From positions 1 to 14,628 of the forward strand of contig JANBPK010001413.1 of NCBI GenBank assembly GCA_027579435.1: a DNA stretch of 14,628 bases, written 5' to 3'. This stretch comes from Candolleomyces eurysporus (Eukaryota > Basidiomycota > Agaricomycetes > Agaricales > Psathyrellaceae). Positions 9,560-14,628 of this stretch are shown piece by piece. The first letter of the stretch is position 1, and each line of letters begins with the position of its first letter. Position numbers and translations under genes: made by a program. The notes beneath the pieces are model-generated. The model was not told the DNA's origin. It saw only the letters and a program-made list of their open reading frames with translations, and ran no database searches.

Positions 9560-9636
9560 TAATGAGCACTGGTACAGCGTCTAGGCATCGCCCAGGAAGG
9601 GGACTAAGACCTAGGTACCGGGGGCACACAACTACA

Positions 9637-9708
9637 GGCACCATAGCTCAGTGGTAGAGCAACACGGCCATAGTGTAGGGGTCGCAGGTTCGAATCCTGC
9701 TGGAGCCA
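9637..9708 (+). tRNA. tRNA-Thr-like sequence, copy 1 (probably tRNA-derived, non-decoding)
   Basis: The acceptor GGCACCA (9637-9643) pairs with TGGAGCC (9701-9707) with one A-A mismatch. The D arm GCTC/GAGC is intact, and the T arm GCAGG-TTCGAAT-CCTGC is perfect. The A box TAGCTCAGTGG (9644-9654) and B box GGTTCGAATCC (9687-9697) are consensus. The flanks resemble eukaryotic tRNA-Thr(UGU) as I remember it. The anticodon arm does not: aligned by length, the stem ACACG/TGTAG is mostly unpaired and the loop lacks T33. A shifted ACAC/GTGT stem leaves loop GGCCATA, also without T33. No T-run terminator follows closely. It is therefore a tRNA-derived Pol III promoter module rather than a working tRNA. 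Confidence 0.55.
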
Positions 9709-9990
9709 CTCTTATTTGTTGATTATGAAGCCAGTCATATCTCAGACGTATCATCTGGAGCCCACCGCGAGGGGTCATTTTCCAATATGGCCCCGGATTC
9801 CCACGGTTGAGATGTGCATTGGTGTAGTAATTCAATAGAGACGAGTGTAACCATTATCTTCACTAGGCTTTAGATTGCACAGCACCAATTGGGGTGACTA
9901 GCCAGCTGCCGGTTAGGCGCGTGCGGGGTCATCTTCGCAAGTACACTGTGTGTGAATGGAGGACCATTCAGTCTAAAGTCGGGGGGNAGA

Positions 9991-10198
9991 TGATGGGTGG
10001 TTGATAATGAGCACTGGTACAGCGTCTAGGCATCGCCCAGGAAGGGGACTAAGACCTAGGTACCGGGGGCACACAACTACAGGCACCATAGCTCAGTGGT
10101 AGAGCAACACGGCCATAGTGTAGGGGTCACAGGTTCGAATCCTGCTGGAGCCACTCTTATTTGTTGATTATAAAGCCAGTCATATCTCAGACCTATCA
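9991..10198. repeat. 208-bp direct repeat, right copy (partner 9546-9753)
   Basis: Offset is 445 bp, with 205 of 208 positions identical by direct reading. Both copies start TGATGGGTGGTTGATAATG and end CAGAC-TATCA, so the repeat spans nearly the whole 218-bp module including the tRNA-like segment. Confidence 0.9.
10082..10153 (+). tRNA. tRNA-Thr-like sequence, copy 2 (probably tRNA-derived, non-decoding)
   Basis: It is identical to copy 1 except for A at 10129, which breaks the first T-stem pair (A opposite C). The A and B boxes are unchanged, and the anticodon arm has the same defective pairing. Arising from the same module duplication, it is likely older or less constrained than copy 1. 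Confidence 0.5.
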
Positions 10199-10203
10199 CC
10201 GGG

Positions 10204-10212
10204 TCCTGCTCT
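10204..10212 (+). repeat. 9-bp target-site duplication, right copy
   Basis: TCCTGCTCT directly follows the right terminal inverted repeat (ATCACCGGG) and is identical to 9532-9540. Confidence 0.85.
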
Positions 10213-10351
10213 CCAGGATCCCACTCTCCAGGGTCCCACTCTCCAGGGTNCCNCTCTCCAAGGTGCCACTCTCCAAGGTACCACTCTCCAAGATACCACT
10301 CTCCAAAGCGCCGCTACCCAAGACGCTGCTCCCCAAGACGCTGCTCTCCAA
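10213..10351 (+). repeat. 15-bp coding tandem repeat, right part (9 units)
   Basis: Units read DPTLQ, GPTLQ, an N-containing unit, GATLQ, GTTLQ, DTTLQ, SAATQ, DAAPQ and DAALQ in the frame that continues the left part once the insertion is removed. Divergence rises toward the 3' end. Confidence 0.8.
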
Positions 10352-10451
10352 GACCAATCTCATCAAGAAGGAGAGAAGGGTACTCGCCGATCTTGTCGCG
10401 CTCCTGTCCCTTCCACGCGTATCGACAAACTCAACGAGATAGGCACCAACA

Positions 10452-11124
10452 TTGTTCCTCCCAAGGGCCAAGGCCCCGATTGTCCCCCTTTCCGAGGTCG
10501 AAGAGCCTGCTTGGTTTGCGCCTGCGTACAAATATCTCAAGCAGAGCGCTCTAGGGGTTGCAAAGCTTGACTTGATTGAGAAATGGGCAGAGTACGAGCG
10601 GGTCAAGGGCTGGAAGTCGGGCAAGGTGCATATAGTATTTGCTCTCTCTTGTGTATGGACTAACTGGGCCTTCCAGGGCCTCCCTGCCAAAGGCCGACCC
10701 GAAGAATGGCAGAAGTGGGTTTCCAAAGCCCGCCAAGGCATCCGAAACTACAGCAATACCCCGAACATCGATGATGCCACCGACCTTGGTATCGCTGTCC
10801 AGACCTGGGTCAACACATTTACAAATCCGGATTTTTGCAGAACGGGTCCACACGGCATGGTCATGCTGCTCACTTTGATGGCTTGGTGGGGTACAGCGGC
10901 GGCACGTCCAGTTTCGTGGAACAGCGACTCCCAGGCTCAGTGGCTCACTCTTCTTGAAGATCTCTCTGTTCGTTTCAATCGACCTGAGTCCAATTTGGGA
11001 GCCAAGCGGGATAGAGAAGGCAGTACCCCCAATGAGACCCACGAGAACAAGCGGTGAGTTCCATATTCATGCCAGGTTGATGTTACTGACAATTCACAGC
11101 CCCCGAGTTGATCCAATCGTTTAA
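10452..11124 (+). CDS. C-terminal half of the interrupted gene, 3 exons
   Basis: An open frame from about 10470 encodes VPLSEVEEPAWFAPAYKYL and EKWAEYERVKGWKSGK. A 51-bp intron (10626-10676, GTGCAT, branch ACTAAC, CCAG) follows in phase 0 and is also open when unspliced. The next exon reads GLPAKGRPEEWQKWVSKARQ, then an Ile/Asp-rich and Trp-rich helical region with LLTLMAWWGTAAA. A 46-bp intron (11054-11099, GTGAGT, CTGAC branch, CACAG) leads to the last exon, ending RPRVDPIV and TAA at 11122. The basic NKRPR near the end resembles a nuclear localisation signal. There is no good ATG at the 5' end: it is joined upstream to the repeat frame only by a one-base frameshift. As it stands it is the orphaned domain of the broken gene. 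Confidence 0.6.
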
Positions 11125-11217
11125 GTGAGTAGCCGAAAGAACAAACGAAGCAGCATTTTCTTGTACATGTATTTGTATCGCTTGCGCCTTTACCCTCACA
11201 AATGTAACACTGACTAC

Positions 11218-11223
11218 AATAAA
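11218..11223 (+). promoter_or_regulatory. Possible polyadenylation signal
   Basis: AATAAA lies 94 bp after the TAA of the interrupted gene, a reasonable 3' UTR distance. Single-hexamer evidence only. Confidence 0.3.
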
Positions 11224-11370
11224 AATATTTCTTGTACCAAACCTCTCATGCACCACGATTCTCAGGCCCATCGTTGACACATTAAGGCGCTTTTTATTGA
11301 TGGGAATGTCGTTGATGCACCAGAGTCCTTGTTGGATGGTCTCCAAGCCAAGTGGTGTATTAGGGCTTGC

Positions 11371-11465
11371 TTCACTGTTGTTGATGTCAAGGCCAACAAG
11401 CTGCACTCTGTCGAGAAGCTGTGCAACATTCATTGCCAAGATCAGCCTCCTTATCTGGTGAGTGT
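11371..11465 (+). repeat. Exon-like dispersed repeat, copy 1
   Basis: This copy is open in one frame, including CFTVVDVKANKLHSVEKLCN and ending CQDQPPYL directly before GTGAGTG. Diverged relatives lie at 11625-11685 and 12049-12158. Shared landmarks are GTC-AGAAGCTGT, then GC-AAGAT-A, then CTGGTGA after 46-56 bp. Whether it was ever an exon is inference. Confidence 0.4.
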
Positions 11466-11624
11466 TCCCTCCGCCGCTTTGTATGTCCTCTGATAGGTGA
11501 CGTAAGGATGTCCCATTCTCAAGAGGCTTCTTAACAGAGTAGCCTCATAACGAATAACTGCCCCTTGAAGGTCATTTAGGCATTTTAACACCAAGTTGAC
11601 GATGGACCAGGGGCCAATCAGACC

Positions 11625-11685
11625 ATGGACACCGTCAAGTAATATCGTCCAGGCTGCAAGGATTAACACCTTGTCCGGTGAGTCT
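11625..11685 (+). repeat. Exon-like dispersed repeat, copy 2 (partial)
   Basis: ACCGTCAAG, then GCTGCAAGGATTAACACC and TCCGGTGAGT reproduce the landmarks of copies 1 and 3 in order with similar spacing. Diverged and not open throughout. Confidence 0.3.
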
Positions 11686-11823
11686 TCCTAATAGAAGAAG
11701 GCTCATGTTCACTGACATCAGATTACGACGCACTTGGCATCGCCAGCATTGTCGCTCTCTTAAGAGGCCGGCTTTTTAACAGATCCTTGTGTAGCATGTC
11801 ATTCATACACCGGGGCGTTGATA

Positions 11824-11931
11824 CCAGCATTGATGCACCAGCGTTGATACACCAGCATCAATGCACCAGCGTTGATACACCAGCATCAATGCACCAGCGT
11901 TGATACCAGCATTGATACACCAGCGTTGAAT
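11824..11931. repeat. 14-bp minisatellite with alternating units
   Basis: Perfect 14-mers alternate CACCAGCGTTGATA and CACCAGCATCAATG from 11836 to 11905. A shortened unit (11906-11917) and CACCAGCGTTGAAT (11918-11931) follow, and another shortened unit precedes (11824-11835). GTTGAT and ATCAAT make neighbouring units partly complementary. A related fragment stands just upstream at 11808. Confidence 0.9.
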
Positions 11932-12048
11932 CGTGACATTTGGAATAAGTCGTTTCACAAGTTGATAATCCTGAGCTGATCCATCCGAGGTGCATGAAGA
12001 ATGAATGTTTGGGGACTATGGTGACGTCGAATTTTCAGGATCACAGCA

Positions 12049-12158
12049 CGGTTTATTCATTGCTAATGCCAAGGTACACAAGTGACAGATCAGACACTGT
12101 CAAGAAGCTGTACAGCGTAAAGGCCGCTAAGATCAACATACTTATTCATCTGGTGAAT
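12049..12158 (+). repeat. Exon-like dispersed repeat, copy 3
   Basis: GTCAAGAAGCTGT at 12099, then GCTAAGATCAACATACTT and CATCTGGTGAATG match copy 1 in order. Upstream CCAAGGTACACAAGTG matches CAAGGCCAACAAGCTG of copy 1. Identity is roughly two thirds by eye. Confidence 0.4.
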
Positions 12159-12539
12159 GCTCGAAGTTGCTGTAACGAGCCGGGAATATGAGTGTTGAAG
12201 CAGTGTCATGGCCGTCTTGTTGCTAGCACATTGGGAATTCCGACCAATGCTCTCATCTGATAAGGGGTTAGACTTGAAGCATATTTTAGATCTACTCCAT
12301 CTAAAAATTGTAGTAGAATCCCTGTGCCCCTTCAAGCTACCAATTCATGCCATTTCATCATTCAAACTCTTTTAGCAAGATGAGCACAAAGTGGTGTATT
12401 CTAGCCAAGTCGAAAGGTTGTTATGTTTTCTAGATTGAGTGCAATTCCTCAAGTTGGGAAACGATATAGAAGTGGCGTGTAATACCTGAATGGGTGCACC
12501 GGAGTCGGAAACGCTGGCCAGTAAACTACCTAGTCAGAA

Positions 12540-13926
12540 CTTGGAAGTGGTGCATTAGACTCCATAGTTGAATGCACCGCGTTAGGACAGCAGGATGCCG
12601 TAGTAAGAAACAGGAAAGTGGTGTATCATCAAATTGAAAGCGCCAGATCGCCCAAACGATTGAGCGCAGGAGTTTCCTTGGTGATGCATCAAAGATTGGT
12701 GCATCTTGAATGCACTCACGGTGACAGGAGGTGGCGGGCGACGCCTTCGAGGCGCATCATGATTGAATGCACCAATCAGGCGCTAGGATGTTCTCGTACT
12801 AGCAAGTGGTGCATCAGATGTGCCTGACGCAAGAGGGGATTCCGAGCGACAAGTGGTGCATTAACAATACACCATGTTGATTGAGCGCTAGGACCTGCTC
12901 TGCTTGGGTGAAGTCGCACACCCGCATCCGGAAGGATAGGATCCACCACCTCAATGCTGGTAACGGGACGGACAAATGGGGGACGCACACAGGCGGGAAC
13001 TGGTGTTGAAGTGGTGCACCTTTGGAAGGAAGCACCACTTCATCTGCTGGTGCCAGCACGGACTAATGGGGAGCACTGATTCCGAGTGGTGCATCTGGAA
13101 AGAAGCACCACTTCAACTGCTGGCATTAGGACGGACGAGCGGAGCGGGGAACGCCGATTTTGAAGTGGTGCATCAGGAAAGAAGCACCGCTGCAATACTG
13201 GTGTCGGGATGGACAAGCGGGGAGTGCCAATTTGGAAGTAGTGCATCTGAAAAAAGCACCACTTCAATGCTGGTGTTGGGATGAGTGAGCGGGGAAGCAC
13301 CATTGTGGAAGTGATGCATCAATTGTGCGCACCAAGCTGATCGGGCGCTAGGCGCTCTGGTCGATGAATTGGTGCATCTGGAAAGAAATACCAGCTCAAC
13401 ATTGGGGTGAGTGAATGTGGAAAGCACGCTACTGACATGGTGCATCGTTTCTACGCTCCCAGTTGATCGGGCGCACGGGCAACGTGGTACATCTGGATGG
13501 ATGGGCGTGGGAGCACCATTGATGGATTGGTGTCGCGGACGAGCGGGGAGCGCCAATTTTGAAGCGGTGCATCTGGAAAAAAAGCACCAATTGAATATTG
13601 GTGTCGGAATGGACGAGCGGGGGGTGCCAATTTGGAAGTGGTGCATCTGAAAAAAGCACCACTTCAATGCTGGTGTTGGGATGAGTGAGCGGGGAAGCAC
13701 CACTGTGGAAGTGATGCATCAATTGTGCGCACCAAGCTGATCGGGCGCTAGGCGCTCTGGTCGATGAATTGGTGCATCTGGAAAGAAACACCAGTTCAAC
13801 ATTGGGGTGAGTGAATGCGGAAAGCACGCTACTGAAATGGTGCATCATTTCTATGCACCCAGTTGATCGGGCGCGAGGGCAACGTGGTGCGTCTGGATGG
13901 AACGGCACGGGAACACGATTGATGGA
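12540..13926. repeat. Periodic hairpin repeat array with GGTGCATC core
   Basis: Starts of GTGGTGCAT or close variants fall near 12547, 12618, 12806, 12853, 13011, 13086, 13165, 13238, 13311, 13369, 13437, 13484, 13564, 13638, 13711, 13769, 13837 and 13884, mostly 49-80 bp apart after 13 kb. Many form hairpins: GAAGTGGTGC, an 11-14 nt loop such as ATCTGGAAAGAA, then GCACCACTTC. These are perfect at 13008-13041 and 13635-13665, and near-perfect at 13085-13112 and 13235-13265. A second module, TGATCGGGCGC followed by TAGG or a variant, alternates with them. There is no credible coding: the long frames on both strands come from the repeat itself. Confidence 0.85.
13125..13524. repeat. 400-bp higher-order repeat, copy 1 (copy 2: 13525-13926)
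   Basis: Landmarks recur at an offset of 399-400 bp: GTGCCAATTTGGAAGT (13224 and 13624), GTGATGCATCAATTGTG (13311 and 13711), TGATCGGGCGCTAGGCGCTC, and GGAAAGCACGCTACTGA. Identity is above 90 percent across about 13224-13475 and lower at the edges. Confidence 0.85.
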
Positions 13927-14078
13927 TTCATGCAATGCTCTATGCACCAAGTTAGTCTACCACCAGGGAGATGGTGTTTGAGCAATGCACCACTTTGTGG
14001 TTTGAATCCTGATACACCACGTTGTGCTTTGGACTCTGATGCACCACCTGGGGGACACCCTGACCTGTGCTACGTGAT

Positions 14079-14106
14079 TGCACCAATTGGTGCACCACTT
14101 GGTGCA
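14079..14106. repeat. Stacked palindromes TGCACCAATTGGTGCA
   Basis: A perfect 16-bp palindrome TGCACCAATTGGTGCA lies at 14079-14094. It overlaps a near-palindrome TGCACCACTTGGTGCA at 14091-14106, followed by TCAATTGG. The array motif here appears in both orientations back to back. Confidence 0.9.
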
Positions 14107-14199
14107 TCAATTGGGGGGCACTGGTGCTTATTCTTCCCCCCAGGGGGAGGGACAACAACTGATGTGAATATTGCACCAGCTACCCAGTACAATTTTTGT

Positions 14200-14628
14200 G
14201 AATGGTGCATCATTCCGACACTATCAGCTGGCATATATACATATCTACGGTACCACATGCAGGGAATCTTGCATGAATTATTTTGTCTGGTGAGGACCTT
14301 CAGATGCACAGGGATAAAAAGAGTAGACCAGTCAGAAGGGTAAGGTAAAAACACAGTCAAGAACTACTTAGTAAGTGAGCTATTGGCAACACAAATGCTG
14401 GGTGGACAAAGCAAGTGGAATCCTAAAGTTTTAGCAGAGACTTTGATGGACCAATCATCCTGATGCAACCAACTTTTTTAGCTGAAGAGACCCTAAGACC
14501 TACTACCTTATGCTAGCAGGCATAATGCAATAAGTGCTCTGAGACTCTATTCTGTCATATTTAAACTTGCCTTGCCATGTGTAGGAGTCTATTGTACTGC
14601 TGATCTTTACAGCTTAAACTAATCAGTC
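14200..14628. other. AT-richer 3' end, no recognised feature
   Basis: The GGTGCAT words stop at about 14208 and composition becomes AT-richer. No gene, tRNA or terminal repeat is recognised. It may be the edge of another repeat or retroelement remnant lying outside the window. Confidence 0.35.

Larger units (their letters stand above)
9541..10203. mobile_element. 663-bp composite TIR element with two tRNA-like modules
   Basis: The left end CCCGGTGATGGGT matches the reverse complement of the right end (CCCGGTGATAGGT) at 12 of 13 positions, and a perfect 9-bp duplication flanks it. Inside, 9546-9753 and 9991-10198 are direct repeats of 208 bp with only three differences (9684, 9728, 9747), extending with decay to 218-bp modules (9541-9758 and 9986-10203). 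The inner ends, TATCATCTGG on the left module and NAGATGATGGG on the right, look like decayed versions of the same termini. The spacer 9759-9985 has no open frame. No transposase is encoded, so the element is non-autonomous. A 9-bp duplication fits Mutator-like elements best (typically 8-11 bp, often 9); hAT and Zisupton-type elements usually make 8 bp. Family assignment is inference. Confidence 0.8.
7489..11124 (+). pseudogene. Eight-exon lineage-specific gene, broken by insertion and point lesions
   Basis: Proposed exons are 7489-7716, 7774-8126, 8181-8309, 8382-8472, 8516-8741, 8796-9540 plus 10213-10625, 10677-11053 and 11100-11124. Introns are 43-74 bp with GTATGT, GTGAGT or GTGCRT donors, and most have CTAAC or CTGAC branch points. 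In order the product has an N-terminal helical module (W-A-T..FWDTINAAFLQEFPF), a segment IKEWYRWQTNTRSRN, then RLSIWHKVAKDLW, a CAKCSLLC stretch, a Pro/Ala-rich linker, 17 five-residue repeats, GLPAKGRPEEWQKWVSKARQ, and the C-terminus KRPRVDPIV. From memory, IK-W-NHTR-like and LP-GRP-EW segments in this order occur in a multicopy hypothetical family of Agaricomycetes; its function is unknown. Lesions are an in-frame TGA at 7972-7974, a phase conflict at intron 4 (acceptor 8515 keeps the frame, 8546 does not), the 672-bp insertion plus target duplication, and a +1 frameshift near 10455-10480. Confidence 0.65.

Noticed and set aside
8887..9588. Other frames over the Pro/Ala-rich exon
   Set aside because: GC-rich low-complexity coding opens several alternative frames on both strands; only the frame set by introns 5 and 6 is consistent with neighbouring exons.
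9637..9708. Functional tRNA-Trp (CCA) or tRNA-Met (CAT)
   Set aside because: Either anticodon reading depends on how the arm is folded, and both folds lack T33. The rest of the sequence resembles tRNA-Thr, and the copies lie inside a mobile element.
10196..10741. Minus-strand 181-residue open frame with LESGTLESGT repeats
   Set aside because: It is the antisense shadow of the 15-bp plus-strand repeat and crosses the plus-strand intron at 10626. The plus strand has collinear family-like domains.
12540..13926. CRISPR array
   Set aside because: Units are degenerate, palindromic cores vary, and the spacers are themselves repeated. The genome is eukaryotic and no cas gene is present.
13173..13950. 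Long minus-strand open frames of about 175 residues in the array
   Set aside because: The two frames encode near-identical Cys/His/Pro-rich strings because they read the 400-bp duplication. Their sequence is dictated by the hairpin repeat and there is no plausible start or intron.
14200..14628. LTR fragment
   Set aside because: The AT-rich end looked LTR-like in composition, but I found no TG..CA terminus, primer-binding site or polypurine tract to support it.

Overview
The window looks like nuclear DNA from a filamentous basidiomycete, most likely an agaricomycete. Coding stretches are short and broken by 43-72 bp introns with fungal signals: GTRNGT donors, CTRAC-type branch points and pyrimidine-poor CAG/TAG acceptors. 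Several protein segments resemble lineage-specific multicopy families of mushroom-forming fungi. There are no bacterial features. All identifications come from reading the sequence and from memory of families; no search was run. About 28 unresolved bases, most between 1.9 and 3.9 kb, mark draft quality, so some frameshifts may be sequencing errors.

Layout. 0.3-1.8 kb: a divergent pair. The minus-strand 2-exon gene ends in a segment resembling the N-terminal part of KDZ-type transposases (LEGRGD). The plus-strand 2-exon gene carries a basic YHTPEER start. 1.8-2.7 kb: a decayed minus-strand gene with a 63-bp (21-codon) tandem repeat. 2.8-3.4 kb: a tidy 3-exon gene for a 140-residue unknown protein behind a TATA box. 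3.4-5.3 kb: mostly featureless, with one possible minus-strand coding stretch. 5.3-6.7 kb: a possible 2-exon gene, then a short 2-exon gene that may be a fragment of the family below. 7.5-11.1 kb: an eight-exon gene of an apparently agaricomycete-specific family, now a pseudogene. It carries an in-frame TGA, a doubtful splice junction, a frameshift, and a 663-bp insertion inside a 15-bp coding repeat. 11.1-14.2 kb: repeat-dominated DNA. 14.2-14.6 kb: AT-richer sequence without a recognised feature.

Two structures stand out. First, the 663-bp insertion at 9541-10203 has matching terminal inverted repeats and a perfect 9-bp target duplication. Its two ends are near-identical 218-bp modules, each holding a tRNA-like sequence with intact Pol III A and B boxes, separated by about 227 bp. 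The outer termini are well preserved and the inner ones degenerate, which resembles a composite transposon built from two small TIR elements. Second, 12.5-13.9 kb is a roughly 70-80 bp periodic array of hairpins (GAAGTGGTGC, short loop, GCACCACTTC) interspersed with a TGATCGGGCGC motif, with a 400-bp higher-order duplication. The same short words recur as a 14-bp minisatellite at 11.8 kb and as stacked palindromes at 14.08 kb.

No pathway or operon can be read from these genes. The context is a transposon- and repeat-rich accessory region in which lineage-specific gene families are duplicated, truncated and interrupted.
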